Below, piece after piece: positions 25,510 to 34,411 of a stretch of DNA of 64,000 nucleotides. Numbering within the stretch: position 1 is the first letter of the stretch; every line of letters starts with the position of its first letter. The stretch spans positions 1-64,000 of the forward strand of contig NZ_BCWE01000017.1 of the NCBI RefSeq assembly GCF_001592105.1, written 5' to 3'. The position numbers and the translations under genes are program-made. The stretch is from Desulfolucanica intricata. GTDB taxonomy: Bacteria > Bacillota > Desulfotomaculia > Desulfotomaculales > Desulfofarciminaceae. Under the pieces are notes generated by a model. It ran no database searches. It was not told the origin of the DNA and worked only from the letters and a program-made list of their open reading frames with translations.

Positions 25510-26391
25510 CTAATCAACCCTCCACAGCATCATCCCATGACATACTTCTGATACCTCACGATATAAACCGTTTTGAGAGTGCTCTGCCACATAATTCTCT
25601 ACCTCCTGCCTAACTTGTGGTAGAATGTCCGTATAACTCCAGAAAAACTGCAGCAGGTTTTCCACTGCCTTTTCGACTGGCTGTTCCTGTACCTCCCTAG
25701 TTGTGATAAAGCGTAGGCTGGGCCGGTAACCCATAGAATATAGCAATCCAAAAGGGTACATGATATCTTTGGGGTTGTCACCCATATCTTCATGGAATAA
25801 CCGCTGCCAGAGCTCTCTATGCGACCGGCCCCACCTCTGCCCCGAAAAACCACTGTAATAACAAAACTTCCTAGAAGCCGCGATCATTTTTTGCAAGGTT
25901 TCCGGATCTTGTACACCCGGTGACTTTGAAGCGAATACCAGATCATACTGCCCGGCCAGCCCTTCCTCATCTACCTGCACGTCCTGCCAAGTGCGCTGGA
26001 TAAAAGTGATATTGTCCACCTGATTGGTTTTTACCCTGTCCTTCAATATCTTCATCATTTCACCGGAGGGTTCGAGTGCAGTTACGTGCTCTACTATACG
26101 AGCCAGGGGCAAGGCAAAATTACCCGGCCCGGCCCCTATATCCAACACCTTGAATTCCGCTCCCAGGGCACCTTCCTGCTCAAGCATTGACAGCACAGCA
26201 CGCAGCCTTTGCTGTCCCCGTTCACCCGAGGTGCGGCCGGTAAACCACTGTGCACGTTTGTTCCAGAAATCCACCAACTCTTCCTCAGTGCGGCAGCGAC
26301 GCCGTGCCATCGGAAAGTTATTCCGGGCATCCTGCCAGAGCTTTATCCAAAATTCCTGATTGTTAATTGAAAATACTTGCAACTTAAACAT
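25510..26391 (-). CDS. SAM-dependent methyltransferase in the peptide/nickel transporter operon
   Basis: The protein of about 293 residues has a helical N-terminal region with FWNKRAQWFTGRTSGERGQQ, motif I KVLDIGAGPGNFALPLAR, motif II VTALEPSGEM and a long C-terminal part ending HGMMLWRVD. It is the last gene after the ABC transporter (13 bases after the ATPase stop), suggesting that it methylates the transported compound or a metallophore-like ligand (inference). Start: ATG at 26391 lies directly after GGGAGG, so the TTG at 26382 with nine-base spacing may be the true start; upstream extension to 26574 overlaps the ATPase. Confidence 0.85.
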   Translation of the reverse strand: MFKLQVFSINNQEFWIKLWQDARNNFPMARRRCRTEEELVDFWNKRAQWFTGRTSGERGQQRLRAVLSMLEQEGALGAEFKVLDIGAGPGNFALPLARIVEHVTALEPSGEMMKILKDRVKTNQVDNITFIQRTWQDVQVDEEGLAGQYDLVFASKSPGVQDPETLQKMIAASRKFCYYSGFSGQRWGRSHRELWQRLFHEDMGDNPKDIMYPFGLLYSMGYRPSLRFITTREVQEQPVEKAVENLLQFFWSYTDILPQVRQEVENYVAEHSQNGLYREVSEVCHGMMLWRVD

Positions 26392-26404
26392 CCTCCCTTC
26401 AAAG

Positions 26405-28120
26405 TTAATCTTTAAAAGCGTCACGCAGTAGTTTTTTAGTATATACATGCTCCGGGTTTTCAAATATTTCAAAGGACACACCTGTTTCCACGATTTCACC
26501 CTGATACATAACATATACTTTATCGGCAATTTTACGAGCCAGGTGTAAATCATGAGTGATATACAGCATAGCAAAACCGTTTCTGTTCTGCAAACCTTTG
26601 AGTTCCCTTAAAAGGTTGGCCTGGGTTGAAGGATCCAGCATCGAGGTTACCTCATCTGCAATCAATAAGTCCGGTTTTGTTACCAGCGCCCTCGCTATGG
26701 CCACCCGCTGGCGCTGCCCACCACTTAAAGCGTAACAGTAGCGCTGTATAAAATTCAGGGAGGTAGGCAGCCCTACCGTATCTAAAACCTTTATTACTTC
26801 TTCTTCCCTTTCTTTTTTACTGCCCCACTTAATTATGTCTAAAGGTTCTCTTACCGCTTCCACGACTTTTAATCGGTGACTGGTGGCAGAAACAGGATCC
26901 TGAAAAACAATTTGCATTCCGCCCGGAAACATTTTTGTAGCCCATGTTCCCTCTATTCTTTTATTTTTATAAAATATCCTGCCATCATCGGCCGGCAGCA
27001 CCCCCGCCAAGATATGAGCCAGAGTAGACTTACCGGAACTTGATTCACCTACCAGGGCCACCACTTCCCCACTCCTGATTTCCAGGCTAACCCCTTTTAC
27101 TGCCTCAATTTCTTTATTGTTTAGGATATAGCTCTTTTTAATCCTCTCAGCTCTTAGAAAGGTTTGGATACCATCTTTATGGCAGGCTATCATTCTTTCC
27201 AGTGCTACATATTTAAGAGGGGGCCTGCTTCGGGTGCAGCTTTCCTCACCCTGGCTGCAGCGGGGATAAAATGCACAGCCCGAAGACACCCCCGTGGACA
27301 TTTCCCCTCCAATCCCCCAGAGATCTTTATATTTATAAAAATTAGGAGAGGAATTCAATAATCCACGAGTATAACAGTGCATGGGGTTTTTAAGCACCTC
27401 AGAAGTAATTCCCGACTCTACTACCTGACCGCAGTACATGGTCATAACCCTGGAAGTAAGTTTTTTAATCACTGTCAGATCGTGGGATATTATAATCATG
27501 GAAAAATTAAACTTCCTTTGAAGTTTCTGTAGTAATTTAACAATTTCATTTTTACTTGCCGGATCTAAAGCCGTGGTGGGTTCATCCACCAGCAATAAAT
27601 CCGGTTCACATGATAAAGCCATAGCCAGGAGAACCCTCTGCCTCATTCCTCCTGATAGTTGGTGCGGAAAATAGTGGCGTATATCCGCTTTCAGCCCGGT
27701 CATTTCCAAAAGTTTCACTACTTTACGATCAAGCTCCGCAGTAGTTAAATTACAATGAGCCCGCAGCGGTTCACCTACCTGTTCACCGATACTTAAAACC
27801 GGATTTAAAACCTCCAGGGAATTTTGAAAAACCAGGGCAATATTTTTCCACCGGTAATGCCGCAGTTTTTTTTCAGGCAGCCCCGATAATTTTTGGCCGC
27901 CATAAATTATTTCACCCGTAACACTACCCTGCTTGATTAAACCCATAATACCCAGCACCAGAGAACTTTTACCACACCCCGATTCACCGATAATTCCAAG
28001 ACTTTCGCCACCTCTTAGCTTTAAGGATACATCATCCACTGCCTTCACTGGTGAGTGTGTTTGATTATAAGTTATCGACAGGTTATTTATTTCCAGTAGG
28101 GGCTTGCTGTCAGTGAGCAC
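26405..28120 (-). CDS. fused double ATPase of a peptide/nickel-type ABC transporter (DppD-DppF in one chain)
   Basis: The chain of about 571 residues contains two complete ABC ATPases of the Opp/Dpp/Nik class. The first has GESGCGKSSLV, LSGGMRQRVLLAMAL and LLLVDEPTTALD, followed by the CxxxC-rich oligopeptide C-terminal motif (CAFYPRCSQGEESC). The second has GESSSGKSTLA, LSGGQRQRVAIARAL and LLIADEVTSMLD, where the usual EPTS is EVTS. Normally these are two proteins. I use a GTG start at 28120 because GGAGGTATAGCT precedes it; the in-frame ATG six codons earlier contains the binding site itself. Confidence 0.9.
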   Translation of the reverse strand: MLTDSKPLLEINNLSITYNQTHSPVKAVDDVSLKLRGGESLGIIGESGCGKSSLVLGIMGLIKQGSVTGEIIYGGQKLSGLPEKKLRHYRWKNIALVFQNSLEVLNPVLSIGEQVGEPLRAHCNLTTAELDRKVVKLLEMTGLKADIRHYFPHQLSGGMRQRVLLAMALSCEPDLLLVDEPTTALDPASKNEIVKLLQKLQRKFNFSMIIISHDLTVIKKLTSRVMTMYCGQVVESGITSEVLKNPMHCYTRGLLNSSPNFYKYKDLWGIGGEMSTGVSSGCAFYPRCSQGEESCTRSRPPLKYVALERMIACHKDGIQTFLRAERIKKSYILNNKEIEAVKGVSLEIRSGEVVALVGESSSGKSTLAHILAGVLPADDGRIFYKNKRIEGTWATKMFPGGMQIVFQDPVSATSHRLKVVEAVREPLDIIKWGSKKEREEEVIKVLDTVGLPTSLNFIQRYCYALSGGQRQRVAIARALVTKPDLLIADEVTSMLDPSTQANLLRELKGLQNRNGFAMLYITHDLHLARKIADKVYVMYQGEIVETGVSFEIFENPEHVYTKKLLRDAFKD

Positions 28121-28138
28121 AGCTATACCTCCAATCAT

Positions 28139-29002
28139 TTATCTTTTCATACGCGGGTCTGTTACCCGTTCCAACTCCCTGCTGATAAAGGCCAGTGAAG
28201 TCACCATTACAGTCAGAGCCAGCCAGGGATACAATAGCCACCACTTCCAAAAATTTGTATAGTAAATACCCTGAAAATTAGTGGCATGATGAATAATTAA
28301 ACCCCAGCTTTTAGATGTAGGGTCGCCCAGTCCTAAGAAAGAAAGACCTGCCTCAGCCACTATAGCCCTACCGGTAAGCCTAATTATATTAATAGCTACC
28401 AGAGGAAAAACCTCCGGGAGAAAGTGCCTTCTTATCAGATACCAGGCACCCGCGCCATATGACTCCGCTGATTTTATATAACGCTGCTCCTTTAACATAA
28501 GTATTTGGGAACGTACAATTCTCGCAGGAGAAACCCAGGAAAATAAAACCAGCACTAATACAATATTTATTAGACTGGGACCTAAAAAGGATGCCAGCAC
28601 AATCATCAGTGGAAAGTCAGGCAGTACCAGCATAATATCGATCAATCTCATTATAATCTTATCCGGCCACCCACCCAAGTATCCTGATATAATACCAATC
28701 AGGCTGCCTCCCAAGCCTGCCAAAAGAGCTGTACCGAAACCCACGAGCAAGCTGACCCTGGCTCCGTAACATATTTGAGCCCAAAGATCAACGCCAAGCT
28801 CGTCGGTACCCAAGATATTTCCTTCACCCGGTGGTGTTAGTGGCGGACCCGATGAGGTATTGTAAGGGTGTATCGCAATATACTGGGCAAGAATTGCTGC
28901 CAGCAAGATAAACAAAATTAAAGTAAGACTAAGTTTACCAGGCCAAGAAATATCTTTTAAAATTTTTATGCATTTTAACTTAAATTCTGATATTCCAGAC
29001 AC
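28139..29002 (-). CDS. peptide/nickel-type ABC transporter permease (DppC/NikC)
   Basis: A protein of about 287 residues with a hydrophobic N-terminal helix, PPGEGNILGTDELGVDLWAQICYGARVSL (typical DppC segment), and the EAA loop EAGLSFLGLGDP. Six membrane segments are visible. GTG start at 29002 follows GGAGGTTGACA; the listed TTG two codons earlier touches the binding site. It follows the DppB-type gene without a gap. Confidence 0.92.
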   Translation of the reverse strand: MSGISEFKLKCIKILKDISWPGKLSLTLILFILLAAILAQYIAIHPYNTSSGPPLTPPGEGNILGTDELGVDLWAQICYGARVSLLVGFGTALLAGLGGSLIGIISGYLGGWPDKIIMRLIDIMLVLPDFPLMIVLASFLGPSLINIVLVLVLFSWVSPARIVRSQILMLKEQRYIKSAESYGAGAWYLIRRHFLPEVFPLVAINIIRLTGRAIVAEAGLSFLGLGDPTSKSWGLIIHHATNFQGIYYTNFWKWWLLYPWLALTVMVTSLAFISRELERVTDPRMKR

Positions 29003-29004
29003 TG

Positions 29005-30012
29005 TCAACCTCCATGTGCCTCACTGTATTCATTAAGCCGCGGGTCAAGCTTTCTACAAACTAAATCAGCAAAAAGATTAGCCAGTAAAACTGATATAGT
29101 TACTACCAGAAATACCCCTTGTATAACCGGGTAGTCGTGGAGCCTTACCGCTTCTCTCATTAAATGCCCCAGTCCCGGATAAGCAAAAACATTTTCCACC
29201 AGAATTGCCCCTCCCACCAGGGAGCCAAGGCTTAAAAATACCCGTGTTACAATGGGCAGCAGGGCATTCCTTAAGGCATGACGAAAAACAACTCGTTTTT
29301 TTGGCAGCCCTTTTGCCCATGCAGTACGCAGATAATCCTTTTCCAATACGGTTGTCATACTGTTTCTGGCAAGTAAATACATACCACCCAACCGGGCAAT
29401 GGTTAAGGTCATAACCGGTAGGCAAGCATGGTGCAATATATCCAGGGGCTTATCCCACCAGCCATTATAATTAGCAAAATGGGTTATGGCCCCTGACAAG
29501 GGAAATAATCCCATACCCGCAGCAAACACAAAAAGCAATACAAGGCCCAGAAGAAAAGCCGGAATCTCTGATAAAACAATTAATTGGAAAAACAAGATTT
29601 TGTCGAGCCATTTTTTCTCCCGGTACCAGGCAGATATGCTTCCCAAAACAACACCTAAGCAGGTACTTAAAATAACTGCAGCAAATACCATAAAAGAAGT
29701 CCACGGTAACCGGCGCAATATAATCTGGCTTACCGGTTCTTTGTAATACAAACTATATCCCATATTACCCCGAAATAATTCGCCCATGTAAGACCAATAT
29801 TGCTCACTAATAGAACGATCCAGGCCGTATATTCGAAAGAAAAATTGCCGCTGCTCTTCGGTCAAAACGATTTCTTCCTGTTCCGCATTATCTGAGGAAA
29901 GCATCAGGAACGGATCACCCGGTATTATTCTGGGCAGAAGAAAGTTTAAAGTAATTACAATCCAAATAGTAAAACCGTATTCCAAAAGCCTCAAACGAGC
30001 CTTTCGCCCCAT
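29005..30012 (-). CDS. peptide/nickel-type ABC transporter permease (DppB/NikB)
   Basis: A protein of about 335 residues with the DppB hallmarks: an N-terminal helix ending FLLPRIIPGDPF, then the long external loop and the permease core with RHALRNALLPIVT and GGAILVENVFAYPGLG. Start at 30012 (ATG after GGGGGGAGTGTT) rather than an upstream frame extension to 30045. Paired with the permease at 28139. Confidence 0.92.
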   Translation of the reverse strand: MGRKARLRLLEYGFTIWIVITLNFLLPRIIPGDPFLMLSSDNAEQEEIVLTEEQRQFFFRIYGLDRSISEQYWSYMGELFRGNMGYSLYYKEPVSQIILRRLPWTSFMVFAAVILSTCLGVVLGSISAWYREKKWLDKILFFQLIVLSEIPAFLLGLVLLFVFAAGMGLFPLSGAITHFANYNGWWDKPLDILHHACLPVMTLTIARLGGMYLLARNSMTTVLEKDYLRTAWAKGLPKKRVVFRHALRNALLPIVTRVFLSLGSLVGGAILVENVFAYPGLGHLMREAVRLHDYPVIQGVFLVVTISVLLANLFADLVCRKLDPRLNEYSEAHGG

Positions 30013-30079
30013 AACACTCCCCCCGTATTGTGGGTAATACACCAAATCAATCTAAAGGATAGATTTTATTCGGCAGCTA

Positions 30080-31687
30080 TTATTTGTTAGCAACAAAGTT
30101 ATCCCGGCTGTCGTTGTGATAAGTTTCCTTACTCCAGCCTTCGTACACCGACGGCCGGTGTACCGCCAGGGAGTTAGTATAGTAAAGAGTAAGCTTGGGT
30201 AGTTCTTCAGCCACGATCTGCTGTAGTTCATCCAACAGTTTACGGCGCTTTTCAGTGTCTGTTTCTTTCTCTTGAGCAGAATACAATCTGTCAACCTCCG
30301 GGTTATTATAGCCTATTACTGCGGCTGTGGTAGACGTATCCCTTGCTACGCCTTTACCTGTTACCTCTTTCAGGTCTTCCCCGCCCCCGCTACCGTTAAT
30401 GCAGAGTTCAAAGTCTCCCGCCTTAAAACGGGCATCCCTGGACTTCATATCGACAACCTGAACATTAACATCTACACCTACCAGGGCAAGCTGCTGCTTG
30501 ATTAGTTCTGCCAGGCGTGCACTTCCCTCATCGGCCAGTAAGCGAAAGCTTAACTTTTCTCTACTTCTGTTTTCCCGCACTCCATCACCGTTGGTATCTA
30601 GATATCCCAGGTTATCCAAGCTTTCTTTGGCTTTCTGCCGGTTATAGGGGTATTGAGGAACCTTGGAGTTGTAATACTTGTTGTTGGGATGCAGCACTCC
30701 CGGATTCCCCGGTACTGCGGCACCGCGTTCCACTTTCTCCACTAACTCCTGGCGATTAATCGCATAAACCAGAGCCTGCCGGAGAGTTTTATCAGCCAGT
30801 TCCGGCAGTTGCTTCATATTAAAGTAAAGCCGATAGGCCCAGGAGGTTTCATATTGCATGACCCTGTAATCTGAATTATTTTCGAACCGGGATAAAACAT
30901 CGGGGGTAACGCTAATCCGGTCAACCTCCCCCTGCTCAAAAGCCAGGATTTCCTCACTCACCGGAACGAACTCAATCACCTTAACACGAGGCTTACTCCC
31001 CCAGAAATTTTCATTAACCTCAAAACGATAAGTGCCGTGTTCCTTACTGTAATCAGTTAATTTGTAAGGTCCTGTGCCTACCACTGCCTCATCAACAACA
31101 AAGTTAAAAGGGTCAGTAACCTTTTCCCAGATATGCTTGGGAATAATTCTAAAGCTCGACAGGTTTACCATACAGTTGGGATCCGGTTGATTAAGCTCGA
31201 TCTTGACCATTCGATCGTTTACTGCCTCCACCTTTTTTATGCCGGAAAGATCAATAACCGACACGGGAGGGTACAACTTCTCGTATTCATAGCTAAAAAC
31301 CACATCCTCTGCAGTGAACGGTTGGCCATCGTGCCATTTTACACCGGGCCGAAGCCTAAAGGTATAAACCAAACTGTCCTCGCCGACCTGCCAATCGGTG
31401 GCCAGAGCAGGTAAAGTATTTCCCTCAACATCGCGGGTCACCAGAGTATCGAAGATCAAGCCCATCTTGCGGGATCCGGGTCCCCTGGGATAATGAGCAT
31501 ATGGAGTCGGATAACCCCAATCTCCCCCACTCAATCTAATAACATCTACCTGCTGCTGTTTTTCACCCTGCGATGCACCTGCTTTTTGCTTATTTTTGTC
31601 TTGCTCCGTTCCACAACCAAATAAAAACAGGCTTATGGTACAAAGTAAGAGTATGAGAACTATTACTGGTAAATGCTTTCTAATCAT
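30080..31687 (-). CDS. peptide/nickel-type substrate-binding lipoprotein (SBP_bac_5)
   Basis: A protein of about 535 residues with a lipoprotein signal (LFLFGCGTEQ) and a family 5 solute-binding domain: LATDWQVGEDSLVYTFRLR, VKWHDGQPFTAEDVVFSY, VGTGPYKL and YAINRQELVEKV. Family members bind peptides, nickel, or nickel-histidine/opine metallophore complexes. Placement among CooT/CooC/FmdE genes and the shared leader hairpin favour a metal-containing ligand. ATG at 31687 follows AGGAGGTGCCCGGA; the GTG three codons upstream overlaps the binding site. Confidence 0.9.
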   Translation of the reverse strand: MIRKHLPVIVLILLLCTISLFLFGCGTEQDKNKQKAGASQGEKQQQVDVIRLSGGDWGYPTPYAHYPRGPGSRKMGLIFDTLVTRDVEGNTLPALATDWQVGEDSLVYTFRLRPGVKWHDGQPFTAEDVVFSYEYEKLYPPVSVIDLSGIKKVEAVNDRMVKIELNQPDPNCMVNLSSFRIIPKHIWEKVTDPFNFVVDEAVVGTGPYKLTDYSKEHGTYRFEVNENFWGSKPRVKVIEFVPVSEEILAFEQGEVDRISVTPDVLSRFENNSDYRVMQYETSWAYRLYFNMKQLPELADKTLRQALVYAINRQELVEKVERGAAVPGNPGVLHPNNKYYNSKVPQYPYNRQKAKESLDNLGYLDTNGDGVRENRSREKLSFRLLADEGSARLAELIKQQLALVGVDVNVQVVDMKSRDARFKAGDFELCINGSGGGEDLKEVTGKGVARDTSTTAAVIGYNNPEVDRLYSAQEKETDTEKRRKLLDELQQIVAEELPKLTLYYTNSLAVHRPSVYEGWSKETYHNDSRDNFVANK

Positions 31688-31710
31688 TCCGGGCACCTCC
31701 TAACAAAAAA

Positions 31711-31762
31711 TAAAACCATAAAGGAACCCCTCTGTCGAGGAATAAAAACCTTCATGGTTTTA
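31711..31762 (-). terminator. leader B: conserved terminator before the peptide/nickel-type transporter operon
   Basis: On the minus strand AAACCATGAAGGTTTTT pairs with CCTTTATGGTTTTATTTTTTG, the same stem as in the other leaders. It lies between the FmdE-gene stop and the binding-protein start, with no room for the upstream hairpins, so it probably attenuates readthrough from the FmdE gene. Confidence 0.75.
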
Positions 31763-31810
31763 TTTCGTAAAATTTACAATTTTTCAACCCACCACAACAT
31801 CATTCAATAA

Positions 31811-33133
31811 CTACTTTGTAGAAATAAACACCGTCCGGGAGGTTCCGTCCCAATCCACCTTAAATCCCAGTGCTTCGGCTACCGCTCTAAGAGAGACCAT
31901 CGTCCTGTCATTTATAATTACCAGTGGCTGCGAAAAATTTTGTACCTTTCCGTCAATTTTGACAGTAATCCCCGGTGCTGCAGCCGCTGCTGCGCCAGTA
32001 TCATTCATCAGCCCGACCTTAACCAGAGGATTAACACCGGCTGACTGCAGGGCTGTGAGTTCACCGGCACTTGTCACCTTAAATTGCTTTAATGTGGAAA
32101 CCATGGTTTCCGGGTGATTAACATAATCCATCATAGTCAAAGCTGTTTTTAACTTTACAAACGGTCCGGAAAGATTAGTTGTACCTGCCAATTCACCGGC
32201 CTTATCGAAATCAAATCCCAGCACCAGGCCGTCACCGGTTTCGGACTTGCCGTCCCATCTTATAAATAAACCGGCAACCCCTTTGGCTTCATCCGGCAGC
32301 ATTGATTTTTGCGCCTCTGTTAATTCCATCACATACATAGCTTTCTTGCCTACAGTGGTATCCAGTATTACTTGTAAAGCATCATCCTTGCACCAAGCAG
32401 GACAGGCTATAATTTTATATGACTGTCCCGGTTTTAAAGGTAGATACTTGTCCAGGTATTTAATGATCAGATAACCGCTGGTTACTCCGGGACAAATATG
32501 ATTATGAAACTTAGCCGCCTGCAGGTAATCATAGGTAGTATTGGTATGAGACCATATATTGGCAATACCTATGAGGCTGGATTCATTACCACCGAATACT
32601 TTTTTACTTATCTTCTCATTCCATTTTTCCGGCTCACCCAGTAGACTGTTGATATCAATATTCTCTTTGGCTATAATTGAAAATACACTTTCCACAGGCA
32701 GCGTATTGATTTCTGCCGGGGACTTACCAATTACAGTATCATTAGCCTGCAAGTAAATCATTTCTTTGGTGTCTTTCTTATAGAAGGCGAACCAGAGCGG
32801 CAGTTCCTTGCTGCGGTGAATTACCAGCAGGTTGCCTCCACCGGTTGTACAGCCGGTAACAGCCGTTATCCCGTCAACGCACTTTTCAGTAGTTTGCCCT
32901 TTAACAATAGCATACCCGGCACTGGTCATGGACAGTACATTTTCGTCGCCCCTGTCAAAGGACAACTCATCCATGGCCACAGCAGCAGCCCTGGCACCCA
33001 GTAAATGCTGAGCGGTTACTTTATTTTTACCGATAAAGTTTTCTACGTCTTGCACCGTATCCTGTGCCCATACGATGCCAGAAAGAACAAAAAGCAAAGC
33101 TACAAGGACAGTAAAAAAACATCTTACTCTCAC
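31811..33133 (-). CDS. exported FmdE-domain protein with C-terminal copper-amine-oxidase-N-like domain
   Basis: The protein of about 440 residues has an N-terminal signal peptide (FFTVLVALLFVLSGIVWAQ). The FmdE core is present in permuted or duplicated form: an N-terminal half with TEKCVDGITAVTGCTTGGGNL and a second half with KFHNHICPGVTSGYLI and ACPAWCKDDA, whose His and Cys residues bind metal in FmdE proteins. The last 65 residues (VKIDGK..., RTMVSLRAVAEALG) are a copper-amine-oxidase-N-like domain often used for cell-wall or surface binding. GTG start at 33133 follows AAAGGGG. Preceded by leader D. It may bind nickel, cobalt or molybdenum compounds outside the cell. Confidence 0.85.
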   Translation of the reverse strand: MRVRCFFTVLVALLFVLSGIVWAQDTVQDVENFIGKNKVTAQHLLGARAAAVAMDELSFDRGDENVLSMTSAGYAIVKGQTTEKCVDGITAVTGCTTGGGNLLVIHRSKELPLWFAFYKKDTKEMIYLQANDTVIGKSPAEINTLPVESVFSIIAKENIDINSLLGEPEKWNEKISKKVFGGNESSLIGIANIWSHTNTTYDYLQAAKFHNHICPGVTSGYLIIKYLDKYLPLKPGQSYKIIACPAWCKDDALQVILDTTVGKKAMYVMELTEAQKSMLPDEAKGVAGLFIRWDGKSETGDGLVLGFDFDKAGELAGTTNLSGPFVKLKTALTMMDYVNHPETMVSTLKQFKVTSAGELTALQSAGVNPLVKVGLMNDTGAAAAAAPGITVKIDGKVQNFSQPLVIINDRTMVSLRAVAEALGFKVDWDGTSRTVFISTK

Positions 33134-33330
33134 AACACATACCCCTTTCATAAGATACCGCCGGTACCGCCAAAGGCGGCTCAAGCAACCGGCTTTTGAC
33201 GCAATCTAATTATCAATTCCCGTTACTGATACTTTAGCAAAATTACTTATATACGGATAACGCATCACCCCCTCTCACTGAATGTCTGAATATTTTTAAG
33301 CAGACATTTATGGTCATTATCACAAAAAAG

Positions 33331-33506
33331 AAAACCACGAAGTTATGCTCTCATAAGAGCATCTTAACCTTCGTGGTTTTATCTTACGAAATTTTTTCAA
33401 TCGTTAACTTTAATAATAAAAGCTTCTGCTTTATTATTTATATAACTCCGGTTATCGTATCCTTATATAAATACACTTCGTTATTTAAGTGGAAAATCCT
33501 TCTTAC
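33331..33506 (-). promoter_or_regulatory. leader D: conserved structured leader before the FmdE gene
   Basis: Minus strand: purine-rich AAGAAGGATTTTCC (33489-33506), stem with CGGA loop (33440-33457), an extra AATAATAAAGC...GCTTTTATTATT hairpin (33414-33439), then the conserved terminator at 33331-33380 with CCACGAAGG and CTTCGTGG arms. Only one terminator is present, against two in leaders A, C and E/F. It lies about 200 bases upstream of the GTG start. Confidence 0.68.
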
Positions 33507-33547
33507 AAAAAAGAAAAGGCAAGAAAATTTAAAATATTTTACAAACT

Positions 33548-33970
33548 TCAAACACTTCTTTTCCCGTAAAGCTCCCTGACCTTGGTTACCATCATATCTA
33601 TTAAATGCGGTAAAGGCTCATTACTTAGGCCAACTATATGCATACCCAGCTTATTAAGAGGCATTAGAACCTTCTGTGCCCTTGCTTCACAGATAGCCTG
33701 GGCCATTTTCGGAGTTAATTCCCCCAGCATTGAATTGGCTACAATTATAGAAATCGGTCCCATTATAATATCCACATCTTTAACGGTAACACAAATGGCA
33801 TTTTCCCCGCTTGCAACTTCATTAGCTCCTGCTTTTAACATTCTAAAAGCGGCTAAGGCATTTGTCCCCAAAGCTATAATTTCAATATTCTCCCCGAATT
33901 CTCTCTTAATTTTTTCAGTAATACTTTTTCCTATACCGCCACCCTGCCCGTCAATCACGGCAACTCTCAT
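33548..33970 (-). CDS. DUF3842 family protein
   Basis: A 140-residue protein of the DUF3842 family: MRVAVIDGQGGGIGKSITEKI at the start looks like a Rossmann-type nucleotide-binding loop, followed by IEIIALGTNALAAFRMLKAGANE and GPISIIVANSMLGELTP. Function is unknown; members are found in clostridia near nickel, molybdenum or cobalamin genes. The ATG at 33970 follows GGAAGGAGCGGAGAGT. It is preceded by tandem conserved hairpins (33996-34393), which places it in the same candidate regulon. Confidence 0.85.
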   Translation of the reverse strand: MRVAVIDGQGGGIGKSITEKIKREFGENIEIIALGTNALAAFRMLKAGANEVASGENAICVTVKDVDIIMGPISIIVANSMLGELTPKMAQAICEARAQKVLMPLNKLGMHIVGLSNEPLPHLIDMMVTKVRELYGKRSV

Positions 33971-33995
33971 ACTCTCCGCTCCTTCCAAAAACAAA

Positions 33996-34393
33996 AAACC
34001 ATAAAGAATTACCTGTGTTATCAGGTATAACCTTCATGGTTAAAATTGTTCTAATTATAGATTATTTAATTCAGCTATTAATTCTATTACCTTCTTAGAA
34101 TTATAAATAAATTTATGTATCAATGCACCTAACTTGTTGTGGCTTCTCGTTTTTTTGACAACCGATGCAAGCAATTGGATTTATTTTATATGTTACCGAA
34201 ACTCACTCCTTATATAATAATAAAAAACCACGGAGTTATGCTATCGGTAAGAAGCATTAAAACCTTCGTGGTTTCTCCTTTATAAATATATAGATTTATT
34301 AAATACGACTATTACTTGACTCTGGGATAACTCCGGTTATCCATATCTCTAATAAGCATTATTTCTTTATTAAGAAACAAAATCCTTCTTAAC
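33996..34393 (-). promoter_or_regulatory. leader E/F: conserved structured leader with two terminators, before DUF3842
   Basis: Minus strand: AAGAAGGATTTTG (34375-34393), a perfect seven-base stem with CGGA loop (34325-34342, GGATAAC/GTTATCC), a distal terminator at 34223-34275 (CCACGAAGG/CTCCGTGG) and a proximal one at 33996-34042 (ACCATGAAGG/CTTTATGG). About 180 bases separate the two terminators, more than in leaders A and C. The element fills the space between the VOC gene and DUF3842. Confidence 0.68.
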
Positions 34394-34411
34394 CTAAATA
34401 AGAAATTCTTA

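Noticed and set aside
20788-34393. CRISPR array or MITE-like insertion elements as explanation for the repeated hairpins
   Set aside because: Spacing is irregular, copies have no target-site duplications that I can see, and each lies between a gene end and the next ribosome binding site.
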